A stretch of DNA of 64,000 nt, from positions 32,335,538 to 32,399,537 of the forward strand of contig JAQNBH010000009.1 in the NCBI GenBank assembly GCA_028752905.1, given 5' to 3'. The stretch's first letter is position 1. Every line of letters begins with the position of its first letter. The DNA is from Cladorhizidae sp. MBARI D1340-BT2 (lineage: Eukaryota > Porifera > Demospongiae > Poecilosclerida > Cladorhizidae). Shown piece by piece: positions 49,274-62,600 of the stretch. The notes under the pieces are model-generated. The model saw only the letters and a program-made list of their open reading frames with translations, ran no database searches and was not told where the DNA came from. Both the position numbers and the translations under genes were made by a program.

Positions 49274-52200
49274 AAAAACAGAAATAGCTCATTCTTGTTA
49301 AAATGGGAATATTAGCTTCCTTTTCAACATTATGAAACTGTTTCTACTCTTCAAATGACAGATAAACTGTTTTTGGTGAGAAATCGCCTCTTATTTGCTC
49401 AATTTGACTGTTTTGAGGAAAACTGGCTCATTCTTGTCACAGGTTCCTCTTTCAATAACAGAAAAATACTTTTGTTGCCATTTTTAACCAAAAGAAGCTC
49501 TCTTTTGCTCCAATTGAGACTTTTTTACTCTTTTTTTTGATAAAAAAACTGTCTTATTCTTTTCATATTAGGTTCCTTTTTAACATTATGAAACTCTTTA
49601 AATGACAGAAAACTGCTTTTGGTGAAAATGTTTCCCTTTTTAACCTAAAGAAAACTGTTTTCCTCCAATTGGCATGTTTTTTTACTGTGATGAGAAAAAA
49701 TGGTCCATTCTTGTCAAAATGGGCCATTAGGTTCCTTTTCAACATTATGAAACTGTTTTTACTTTTTAAACGACAGGAAAGTGCTTTTGATGAGAAATCT
49801 GCCCTTTTTAACTGAAAGGAGCTCTTTTTTGCTCCAACTGGGACGTTTTTTAGCAAAAACTCTCATTCTTGTTATATATAAGGGAGAGATTAGCTTCCTT
49901 TTAAACATGAAACTGTTTCTACTCTGTAAACGACAGAAATTTTTGGCGGGAAATTTCCCATTTTTAAACTGAACTCCCTTTTTTTGTTTTGAGGAAAAAC
50001 TGTCTGAAATTGCTCATTCTTGTCAAAATGGGCACATTAGCTTCCTTTTCAACATTATGGGACTGTTTCTACTCCAATGAGAGATAAACTGTTTTTGGTG
50101 ATAAATCGCCCCTTTTTAAGCTCTTTTTTGCTCCAATTGTTGGTTTTTGACTGTTTTGAGGAAAACTGGCTCATTCTTGTCAAAATGGGAACATTAGGTT
50201 CCTCTTTCAATAACAGAAAAATGCTTTTGTTGAACATTCTGCCATTTTTAACCAAAAGAAGTGCTCCAATTGAGACTTTTTTTTACTCTTTTTGATAAAA
50301 AACCCGTCTTATTCTTTTCATATTAGGTTCCTTTTTAACATTATGAAACTTTAAATGACAGAAAACTGCTTTTGGTGAAAATGTTTCCCTTTTTAACCTA
50401 AAGAAAACTGTTTTCCTCCAATTGGCATGTTTTTTACTGTGATGAGAAAAAATGGTCCATTCTTGTCAAAATGGGCCATTAGGTTCCTTTTCAACATTAT
50501 GAAACTGTTTTTACTTTTTAAACGACAGGAAAGTGCTTTTGATGAGAAATCTGCCCTTTTTAACTGAAAGGAGCTCTTTTTTGCTCCAACTGGGACGTTT
50601 TTTAGCAAAAACTCTCATTCTTGTTATATATAAGGGAGAGATTAGCTTCCTTTTAAACATGAAACTGTTTCTACTCTGTAAACGACAGAAATTTTTGGTG
50701 GGAAATTTCCCATTTTTAAACTGAACTCCCTTTTTTTGTTTTGAGGAAAAACTGTCTGAAATTGCTCATTCTTGTCAAAATGGGCACATTAGCTTCCTTT
50801 TCAACATTATGGAACTGTTTCTACTCCAATGAGAGATAAACTGTTTTTGGTGAGAAATCGCCCCTTTTAAGCTCTTTTTTGCTCCAATTGGGTGGTTTTT
50901 GACTGTTTTGAGGAAAACTGGCTCATTCTTGTCAAAATGGGAACATTAGGTTCCTCTTTCAATAACAGAAAAATGCTTTTGTTGAACATTCTGCCATTTT
51001 TAACCAAAAGAAGTGCTCCAATTGAGACTTTTTTTTACTCTTTTTGATAAAAAACCCGTCTTATTCTTTTCATATTAGGTTCCTTTTTAACATTATGAAA
51101 CTCTTTAAATGACAGAAAACTGCTTTTGGTGAAAATGTTTCCCTTTTTAACCTAAAGAAAACTGTTTTCCTCCAATTGGAATGTTTTTTACTGTGATGAG
51201 AAAAAATGGTTCATTCTTGTCAAAATGGGCTCCTTTTTCGCTTTCTTCTCTTTAAATTACAGAAAGCTGCTTTTGGTGAAAATTTCTCCGCTTTTTAATT
51301 GTTTTGATTTTTGTCTGATTCTGGTCAAAATGAGCACATTCTTGTCAAATTGGCACATTAGGTAACATAATGAAACTCTTTAAATGAGCTTTGGGTGAAA
51401 ATTTTCCCTTTTTTAACCGAAAGAAGCCCAATTGGAATCTTTTTAACTGTTTTGAGAAAATACCGTCTCATTTTGTCAAAATGGTCACATTAGGTTCGAA
51501 AACTGCTTTAAGTGAAAAAATTTCCTTTTTATAACTGAAAGAAGCTATTTTAGGCTCCAATTGGTCTTTTTTTCTGCATTTGGGACATTTTTTAGTGTTT
51601 TATGGAAAACTCTCTGAAATAGCTCATTCTTGGCACATTAACTTCCTTTTCAACTGTTTCTACTCTTTAAACAACAGAAAACTTCATTTTGTGAGAAATC
51701 TCCACTTTTAACCAGAAAGAAACTCTTTTTGGTATTATTTTGAGTGTTTTGAGGAAAAACGGTCTCAAATTGTTATAAGGGAGAGATTAGCTTCCTTTTA
51801 AACATTATGAAACTGTTTCTCTCTGTAAACGACAGAAAACTGTTTTTTGGTGAGAAATTTTCCATATTTAACCGAGACTCATTTTTGCTCCAGTTGGGAT
51901 TTTTTTGTGATTTAAGGAAAAACAGTCACATTCTTGTCAAAATGGGCACATTAGCTTCCTTTTAAACATTATGAAGACAGAAAACTAATTTTTGTGAGAA
52001 ATCTCCCCTTTTTAACCGAAAAAATCTTTTTGGCAGCAATAGGAGCGGTTTGAGGAAAGACAGAAATAGCTCATTCTTGTTAAAATGGGAATGTTCGCTT
52101 CCTTTTCAACATTATGAAACTGTTTCTACTCTTCAAATGACAGCTAAACTGTTTTGGGTGAGAAATATCCCCTTTTTAACCTCTTTTTTAATCCAATTGG

Positions 52201-55200
52201 GACGTTTTTGAGTGTTTTTATGAAAAACAGTCTGAACTAGGTCATTCTTGTCAAAATGGGTACATTTTTTGCTCCAATTGGGATGTTTTTGACTGTTTTG
52301 AGGGAAACTGTCTGAAATAGGTCATTCTTGTCAAAATGGGCACATAAGGTTCCTTTTGAGACTCAATAAAAGAAAACGGATTTTGTTGAACATTCTGCCA
52401 TTTTTAACCGAAAGAAACTCCAATTGAGACTTTTTTGACACTTTTGATGAAAAACTGTCTTATTGTCATATTATGTTCCTTTTTAACATTATGAAACTCT
52501 TTAAATGACAGAAAACAGCTTTTGGTGCAAATTTCCCCCTTTTTAAACCTAGAGAAAACAGTTTTCCTCCAATTGGAACGTTTTTTTAATTGTGATGAGA
52601 AAAAATGGTTCATTCCTGTCAAAACGGGCACATTAGGTTCCTTTTTAACATTATGAAACTCGTTCTACTCTTTAAATGAAAGAAAACTGCTTTTGGTGAA
52701 AATTTCTCCCCTTTTTAAACTTAATGTTTTCCTCCAATTGGAACGTTTTTTTAATTGTGATGAGAAAAAATGGTTCATTCTTGTCAAAATGGGTACATTA
52801 GGTTCCTTTTTAACATTATGAAACTCGTTCTACTCTTTAAATGACAGAAAACTGCTTCTTTTTTGCTCCAATTGGGATATTTTTAACTGTTTTGAGAAAA
52901 TACCGTCTCATTTTGACAAAATTGGCACATTAGGTTCCTTTTAACATGAAGCTCTTTCTACTCTTTTAAATGAGAGAAAAACACTGAGTGAAAATGTCTG
53001 AAATAGCTCATTCTTGTCAAAATGGGCATCTTACGTTCCTTTTTAACATTATGAAACTCTTTATACTCTTTAAACGACAGAAAACTGCTTTAGGTAAAAA
53101 TTTCTCCTCACTTAACAGATAGAACTCTTTTTTGTCCAATTGGGACGTTTTGAGTGTTTTGAGGGAAACTGTCACAAATAGCTCATTCTTGTTAAAATGG
53201 GCACATTAGGTTCCTTATGAAAGTCCTTTTTAATCCAATTGGGACGTTTTTTACTGTGTTGGGTTCATTCTTGTAAAAATGGGCACATTAGGTTCCTTTT
53301 TAACATTATAAAACTCTCCACTCTTCAAAAATAATGACGGATAATTGAATTTGGTTCTCCCATTATTAACTGAAATAAGTTCTTTTTTGTTAAAATTGGG
53401 ACTTTATGGACTGTTTTGAGGAAAAACTGTCTTAAATAGTTCGTTCTTGTCAAAATGGGTAGCTACTTTAGGATCCTTTTTAACATGAAACTTGTTCTAC
53501 TTTTTAAATGATAGAAAACAAAAATTGTCCCATTTTTAACCGAAAGAAGCATATTTTTAAGTGTTTTGAGGAAAAACTTGGAAATAGTTCCTAGGTTCAT
53601 TTTTAACATGAAACTTTCCACTCTTTAAATGACGGAAAACTGATTTTGGTAAAACTCCATTATTAACCAAAAGAAGCATTGAGACTTTTTTGACTGAAAA
53701 AACTAGCTCATTCTTGTCAAAATTGGTACATTGGGATCCTTATTAACATTATGAAACTCTTTCTACTCTTTAAATGACAGAAAATAACTTTTGATGAACA
53801 TTTCTCTTGATAACAAAAAGAACTCTTTTTTGCTCCAATTTAATTGTTTTGAGGAAAAACTGTGTGAAATAGCCAAATAGGCACTTATGAAACTCTATCA
53901 ATAATAAGAAACTGCTTTTACTGTCATTATTAACCGAAAAACCTCTTTTTGGCTCTGATTGAGAAGTTTTGAGTATTTTGAGAAAAAACTCATTCTTTTC
54001 AAAATGGGCACCACATTAGGTTCCTTTTTAATAATACGATACTCTACGCTTTCAGTGCAAACTTTTTAACCGAAAGAAGCTATTTTTGGCTCCAATTCGG
54101 CTGGTTTTGAGTGTTTTGAAGGGAAAATGTCTGAAAAGGCTCATTCTTGTTAAAATGGGCGCATTGTGTTCCTTTTTAATTAACATGAAACTCTTTCTAC
54201 TCTTTAAATGAAAGAAAACCACTTGTGGTGAACTCTTTTTAACCAAAGAAAGCTCTTTTTTCTCCGTTCTTGACTCATTTGAGAAAAACATGGCTCATTC
54301 TAGTTAAAATTGGTACATTAGGTTGTTTAACATAATGAAACTCTTTCTAATCTTTAAAAGACAAAACTGTGACGAAAGAAACTTTTTTGCTTCAATTGGG
54401 ACGTGTTTTGCCAAAAAAATGTCTGAAATAGATCGTTCTTATCAAAATGGGCATATTACGTTCCCCTTTAACATTATGAAACTCTTTATACTCTTCTAAC
54501 ACACAGAAAACTATATTTGGTAAACAATTCTCCTCTCTTAACAGAACGAACTCTTTTTTGCTCTAATTGGGACGTCTTTGAGTGTTATGAGGAAAATTGT
54601 CGGAAATAGCTCATTCTTGGCAAAATGGGCACATTAGATTCATTATAAAACTTCAATAACAGAAATAGCTTTTGTTGAAAATTTCTTGCATTTATAACCA
54701 AAAGAAGAACCAATTGGGACGTTTTTGACTGTTTGGAGGGAAAACTGCTCATTCTTGTTCAAATGGTTACATTAGGGTTATAACATGAAAACCTTTCTAC
54801 TTTTAAATGACAGAAAACCGCATCGGGTGAAAATTTGATCTAAAAGAAGCTCTTTTTTGCTGCAATTGGGAGGTTTTGGAGTGTTTTGAGGTAAAACACT
54901 GAAATATATAGCTCATTCTTGCCAAATCAGCACATTTGGTTCCTTATGAAACTCTATCAATAACATGACTACTCTTTAAATGAAAGAAAAACACTTGTGG
55001 TGAAAATTTCTCTTTTAGCTCTTTTTCTCTCGAATTGGGACGTTCTTGACTCAGTTGAGAAAAAAATGGCTCATTCTAGTTAAAATTGGCACATTAGATT
55101 CCTTTTTAACATTATGATACTCTTTCTAATCTCTAAAGACAAAACTGTTGGTGAAGAAACACTTTTTTGCTTCAATTGGGACGTGTTTTGAGGAATCTGT

Positions 55201-56684
55201 CTGAAATGGCTCATTCTTGTCAAAATGGGCACATAGGTTCCTTATGAAACTCTTTCAATAAATGGAAAATAGCCCTTGTAGAAAATTTCTGCCATTACTA
55301 AATGAAAGCTGCTCTTTTTTGCTCTAATTGGGATGTTTTTTACTCTTTTGATGAAAAACGATCTTATTCTTTTCATATTAGGTTCCTTTTTAACATTATG
55401 AAACCTTTAAATGGCTTTTGGTGAAAATATCTCCCCCTTTTAACCGAAAGAAGCCCCCTTTTCTCCAATTGAATGGTTCCTTTTTAACATTATGAAACTC
55501 TAATCTTTAAAAGACAAAACTGTGTTGGTCATATATTTTAACCGAAAGAAACACTTTTTTGCTTCAATTGGGGCCAACAAAATGTCTGAAATAGATCATT
55601 CTTATCAAAATGGGCATATTACGTTCCTCATTAACATTTTGAAACTCTTTATACTCTTCAAACAACAGAAAACTGCTTTTGGTAAAAAAATTCTCCTTTT
55701 TTGAAAGAACTCTTTTTTGCTCTACTGCTTTTGTTGAAAATTTCTGCCATTTTCCAAAAGAACCTTTTTTTTTGGTTTGAGGGGGAAATGTCTGAAATAG
55801 TCAAAATGGGGATCGTTTTTAATTTTTGAAACTCTTTCTTGTCTTTAAATGACAGAAAACTGCATTGGGTGAAAATTTGTCCCATTCTAACTGCAAGAAG
55901 CTCTTTTTTTGCTGCAATTGAGACATTCTTTTAACTGTGTCGAGGAAAAAATTATCAAAATGAACATTATGAAACTCTGTCCACTAATTAAATGACAGAA
56001 AACTGCTGTTGGTGAAAATTTCTCCACTTTTTTTACCGTTATTTTTTACTGTAGTTGGGAGGTTTTTTTTTAACTGTTTTGAGGAAAAAACTGTCTGAAA
56101 TAGCTCATTCTATCAAAATGGGCACACTAGAAACTTTTTCAATAACAGAAAACTGTTTTGTTGTAAAATTTCGCCATTTTTAACCAAAAAAGCTCCTTTT
56201 CTTTCTAATTGGGACGTTTTAGACTGTTTTGACTGAAAAACTACTCATTCTTGACCATTAGGTTCCTTTTTAACATTACTACTCTTTAAATTACAGAAAC
56301 TGTTTTTGATGAAAATATCTCCTGTTTTTAACAGAACTCTTTTTTTGCTCCAATTTGGATGTTTTTGAGTGTTTTGAGGAAAAATTGCTCATTCTTGTCA
56401 AAATGGGCACATCGGTTTCCTTTTCAATATTAAGACACTGTTTATACTCTTTAAATGACAGAAAACTGATTTTGTGAGAAATCTCAACTTTTTAGCCCTT
56501 TTTTTGCTCCAATTGAGAAATTTTTTAGCATTTTGAAAACTGTCTCAAATAGCTCATTCTAGTCAAAATGGGAAACTGTTTCTACTTTTTAAACGACAGA
56601 AAAGTGTTTTGATGAGAAATCTGCCCTTTTTTTAACCGAAAGCTCTTTTTTGCTCCAACTGGGACGTTTTTTAGCGTTTTTAGA
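49274..56684 (+). repeat. HOR copy 4, 7411 bp
   Basis: Paired 753-bp units at 49604-50356 and 50357-51110. The T run near 55766 is 9 bases here and 10 in copies 0-3. A private substitution near 56443 gives CTGTTTATACTC in place of CTGTTTCTACTC. Confidence 0.95.
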
Positions 56685-59600
56685 AAAAACAGAAATAGCT
56701 CATTCTTGTTAAAATGGGAATATTAGCTTCCTTTTCAACATTATGAAACTGTTTCTACTCTTCAAATGACAGATAAACTGTTTTTGGTGAGAAATCGCCT
56801 CTTATTTGCTCAATTTGACTGTTTTGAGGAAAACTGGCTCATTCTTGTCACAGGTTCCTCTTTCAATAACAGAAAAATACTTTTGTTGCCATTTTTAACC
56901 AAAAGAAGCTCTCTTTTGCTCCAATTGAGACTTTTTTACTCTTTTTTTTGATAAAAAAACTGTCTTATTCTTTTCATATTAGGTTCCTTTTTAACATTAT
57001 GAAACTCTTTAAATGACAGAAAACTGCTTTTGGTGAAAATGTTTCCCTTTTTAACCTAAAGAAAACTGTTTTCCTCCAATTGGCATGTTTTTTTACTGTG
57101 ATGAGAAAAAATGGTCCATTCTTGTCAAAATGGGCCATTAGGTTCCTTTTCAACATTATGAAACTGTTTTTACTTTTTAAACGACAGGAAAGTGCTTTTG
57201 ATGAGAAATCTGCCCTTTTTAACTGAAAGGAGCTCTTTTTTGCTCCAACTGGGACGTTTTTTAGCAAAAACTCTCATTCTTGTTATATATAAGGGAGAGA
57301 TTAGCTTCCTTTTAAACATGAAACTGTTTCTACTCTGTAAACGACAGAAATTTTTGGCGGGAAATTTCCCATTTTTAAACTGAACTCCCTTTTTTTGTTT
57401 TGAGGAAAAACTGTCTGAAATTGCTCATTCTTGTCAAAATGGGCACATTAGCTTCCTTTTCAACATTATGGGACTGTTTCTACTCCAATGAGAGATAAAC
57501 TGTTTTTGGTGATAAATCGCCCCTTTTTAAGCTCTTTTTTGCTCCAATTGTTGGTTTTTGACTGTTTTGAGGAAAACTGGCTCATTCTTGTCAAAATGGG
57601 AACATTAGGTTCCTCTTTCAATAACAGAAAAATGCTTTTGTTGAACATTCTGCCATTTTTAACCAAAAGAAGTGCTCCAATTGAGACTTTTTTTTACTCT
57701 TTTTGATAAAAAACCCGTCTTATTCTTTTCATATTAGGTTCCTTTTTAACATTATGAAACTTTAAATGACAGAAAACTGCTTTTGGTGAAAATGTTTCCC
57801 TTTTTAACCTAAAGAAAACTGTTTTCCTCCAATTGGCATGTTTTTTACTGTGATGAGAAAAAATGGTCCATTCTTGTCAAAATGGGCCATTAGGTTCCTT
57901 TTCAACATTATGAAACTGTTTTTACTTTTTAAACGACAGGAAAGTGCTTTTGATGAGAAATCTGCCCTTTTTAACTGAAAGGAGCTCTTTTTTGCTCCAA
58001 CTGGGACGTTTTTTAGCAAAAACTCTCATTCTTGTTATATATAAGGGAGAGATTAGCTTCCTTTTAAACATGAAACTGTTTCTACTCTGTAAACGACAGA
58101 AATTTTTGGTGGGAAATTTCCCATTTTTAAACTGAACTCCCTTTTTTTGTTTTGAGGAAAAACTGTCTGAAATTGCTCATTCTTGTCAAAATGGGCACAT
58201 TAGCTTCCTTTTCAACATTATGGAACTGTTTCTACTCCAATGAGAGATAAACTGTTTTTGGTGAGAAATCGCCCCTTTTAAGCTCTTTTTTGCTCCAATT
58301 GGGTGGTTTTTGACTGTTTTGAGGAAAACTGGCTCATTCTTGTCAAAATGGGAACATTAGGTTCCTCTTTCAATAACAGAAAAATGCTTTTGTTGAACAT
58401 TCTGCCATTTTTAACCAAAAGAAGTGCTCCAATTGAGACTTTTTTTTACTCTTTTTGATAAAAAACCCGTCTTATTCTTTTCATATTAGGTTCCTTTTTA
58501 ACATTATGAAACTCTTTAAATGACAGAAAACTGCTTTTGGTGAAAATGTTTCCCTTTTTAACCTAAAGAAAACTGTTTTCCTCCAATTGGAATGTTTTTT
58601 ACTGTGATGAGAAAAAATGGTTCATTCTTGTCAAAATGGGCTCCTTTTTCGCTTTCTTCTCTTTAAATTACAGAAAGCTGCTTTTGGTGAAAATTTCTCC
58701 GCTTTTTAATTGTTTTGATTTTTGTCTGATTCTGGTCAAAATGAGCACATTCTTGTCAAATTGGCACATTAGGTAACATAATGAAACTCTTTAAATGAGC
58801 TTTGGGTGAAAATTTTCCCTTTTTTAACCGAAAGAAGCCCAATTGGAATCTTTTTAACTGTTTTGAGAAAATACCGTCTCATTTTGTCAAAATGGTCACA
58901 TTAGGTTCGAAAACTGCTTTAAGTGAAAAAATTTCCTTTTTATAACTGAAAGAAGCTATTTTAGGCTCCAATTGGTCTTTTTTTCTGCATTTGGGACATT
59001 TTTTAGTGTTTTATGGAAAACTCTCTGAAATAGCTCATTCTTGGCACATTAACTTCCTTTTCAACTGTTTCTACTCTTTAAACAACAGAAAACTTCATTT
59101 TGTGAGAAATCTCCACTTTTAACCAGAAAGAAACTCTTTTTGGTATTATTTTGAGTGTTTTGAGGAAAAACGGTCTCAAATTGTTATAAGGGAGAGATTA
59201 GCTTCCTTTTAAACATTATGAAACTGTTTCTCTCTGTAAACGACAGAAAACTGTTTTTTGGTGAGAAATTTTCCATATTTAACCGAGACTCATTTTTGCT
59301 CCAGTTGGGATTTTTTTGTGATTTAAGGAAAAACAGTCACATTCTTGTCAAAATGGGCACATTAGCTTCCTTTTAAACATTATGAAGACAGAAAACTAAT
59401 TTTTGTGAGAAATCTCCCCTTTTTAACCGAAAAAATCTTTTTGGCAGCAATAGGAGCGGTTTGAGGAAAGACAGAAATAGCTCATTCTTGTTAAAATGGG
59501 AATGTTCGCTTCCTTTTCAACATTATGAAACTGTTTCTACTCTTCAAATGACAGCTAAACTGTTTTGGGTGAGAAATATCCCCTTTTTAACCTCTTTTTT

Positions 59601-62600
59601 AATCCAATTGGGACGTTTTTGAGTGTTTTTATGAAAAACAGTCTGAACTAGGTCATTCTTGTCAAAATGGGTACATTTTTTGCTCCAATTGGGATGTTTT
59701 TGACTGTTTTGAGGGAAACTGTCTGAAATAGGTCATTCTTGTCAAAATGGGCACATAAGGTTCCTTTTGAGACTCAATAAAAGAAAACGGATTTTGTTGA
59801 ACATTCTGCCATTTTTAACCGAAAGAAACTCCAATTGAGACTTTTTTGACACTTTTGATGAAAAACTGTCTTATTGTCATATTATGTTCCTTTTTAACAT
59901 TATGAAACTCTTTAAATGACAGAAAACAGCTTTTGGTGCAAATTTCCCCCTTTTTAAACCTAGAGAAAACAGTTTTCCTCCAATTGGAACGTTTTTTTAA
60001 TTGTGATGAGAAAAAATGGTTCATTCCTGTCAAAACGGGCACATTAGGTTCCTTTTTAACATTATGAAACTCGTTCTACTCTTTAAATGAAAGAAAACTG
60101 CTTTTGGTGAAAATTTCTCCCCTTTTTAAACTTAATGTTTTCCTCCAATTGGAACGTTTTTTTAATTGTGATGAGAAAAAATGGTTCATTCTTGTCAAAA
60201 TGGGTACATTAGGTTCCTTTTTAACATTATGAAACTCGTTCTACTCTTTAAATGACAGAAAACTGCTTCTTTTTTGCTCCAATTGGGATATTTTTAACTG
60301 TTTTGAGAAAATACCGTCTCATTTTGACAAAATTGGCACATTAGGTTCCTTTTAACATGAAGCTCTTTCTACTCTTTTAAATGAGAGAAAAACACTGAGT
60401 GAAAATGTCTGAAATAGCTCATTCTTGTCAAAATGGGCATCTTACGTTCCTTTTTAACATTATGAAACTCTTTATACTCTTTAAACGACAGAAAACTGCT
60501 TTAGGTAAAAATTTCTCCTCACTTAACAGATAGAACTCTTTTTTGTCCAATTGGGACGTTTTGAGTGTTTTGAGGGAAACTGTCACAAATAGCTCATTCT
60601 TGTTAAAATGGGCACATTAGGTTCCTTATGAAAGTCCTTTTTAATCCAATTGGGACGTTTTTTACTGTGTTGGGTTCATTCTTGTAAAAATGGGCACATT
60701 AGGTTCCTTTTTAACATTATAAAACTCTCCACTCTTCAAAAATAATGACGGATAATTGAATTTGGTTCTCCCATTATTAACTGAAATAAGTTCTTTTTTG
60801 TTAAAATTGGGACTTTATGGACTGTTTTGAGGAAAAACTGTCTTAAATAGTTCGTTCTTGTCAAAATGGGTAGCTACTTTAGGATCCTTTTTAACATGAA
60901 ACTTGTTCTACTTTTTAAATGATAGAAAACAAAAATTGTCCCATTTTTAACCGAAAGAAGCATATTTTTAAGTGTTTTGAGGAAAAACTTGGAAATAGTT
61001 CCTAGGTTCATTTTTAACATGAAACTTTCCACTCTTTAAATGACGGAAAACTGATTTTGGTAAAACTCCATTATTAACCAAAAGAAGCATTGAGACTTTT
61101 TTGACTGAAAAAACTAGCTCATTCTTGTCAAAATTGGTACATTGGGATCCTTATTAACATTATGAAACTCTTTCTACTCTTTAAATGACAGAAAATAACT
61201 TTTGATGAACATTTCTCTTGATAACAAAAAGAACTCTTTTTTGCTCCAATTTAATTGTTTTGAGGAAAAACTGTGTGAAATAGCCAAATAGGCACTTATG
61301 AAACTCTATCAATAATAAGAAACTGCTTTTACTGTCATTATTAACCGAAAAACCTCTTTTTGGCTCTGATTGAGAAGTTTTGAGTATTTTGAGAAAAAAC
61401 TCATTCTTTTCAAAATGGGCACCACATTAGGTTCCTTTTTAATAATACGATACTCTACGCTTTCAGTGCAAACTTTTTAACCGAAAGAAGCTATTTTTGG
61501 CTCCAATTCGGCTGGTTTTGAGTGTTTTGAAGGGAAAATGTCTGAAAAGGCTCATTCTTGTTAAAATGGGCGCATTGTGTTCCTTTTTAATTAACATGAA
61601 ACTCTTTCTACTCTTTAAATGAAAGAAAACCACTTGTGGTGAACTCTTTTTAACCAAAGAAAGCTCTTTTTTCTCCGTTCTTGACTCATTTGAGAAAAAC
61701 ATGGCTCATTCTAGTTAAAATTGGTACATTAGGTTGTTTAACATAATGAAACTCTTTCTAATCTTTAAAAGACAAAACTGTGACGAAAGAAACTTTTTTG
61801 CTTCAATTGGGACGTGTTTTGCCAAAAAAATGTCTGAAATAGATCGTTCTTATCAAAATGGGCATATTACGTTCCCCTTTAACATTATGAAACTCTTTAT
61901 ACTCTTCTAACACACAGAAAACTATATTTGGTAAACAATTCTCCTCTCTTAACAGAACGAACTCTTTTTTGCTCTAATTGGGACGTCTTTGAGTGTTATG
62001 AGGAAAATTGTCGGAAATAGCTCATTCTTGGCAAAATGGGCACATTAGATTCATTATAAAACTTCAATAACAGAAATAGCTTTTGTTGAAAATTTCTTGC
62101 ATTTATAACCAAAAGAAGAACCAATTGGGACGTTTTTGACTGTTTGGAGGGAAAACTGCTCATTCTTGTTCAAATGGTTACATTAGGGTTATAACATGAA
62201 AACCTTTCTACTTTTAAATGACAGAAAACCGCATCGGGTGAAAATTTGATCTAAAAGAAGCTCTTTTTTGCTGCAATTGGGAGGTTTTGGAGTGTTTTGA
62301 GGTAAAACACTGAAATATATAGCTCATTCTTGCCAAATCAGCACATTTGGTTCCTTATGAAACTCTATCAATAACATGACTACTCTTTAAATGAAAGAAA
62401 AACACTTGTGGTGAAAATTTCTCTTTTAGCTCTTTTTCTCTCGAATTGGGACGTTCTTGACTCAGTTGAGAAAAAAATGGCTCATTCTAGTTAAAATTGG
62501 CACATTAGATTCCTTTTTAACATTATGATACTCTTTCTAATCTCTAAAGACAAAACTGTTGGTGAAGAAACACTTTTTTGCTTCAATTGGGACGTGTTTT

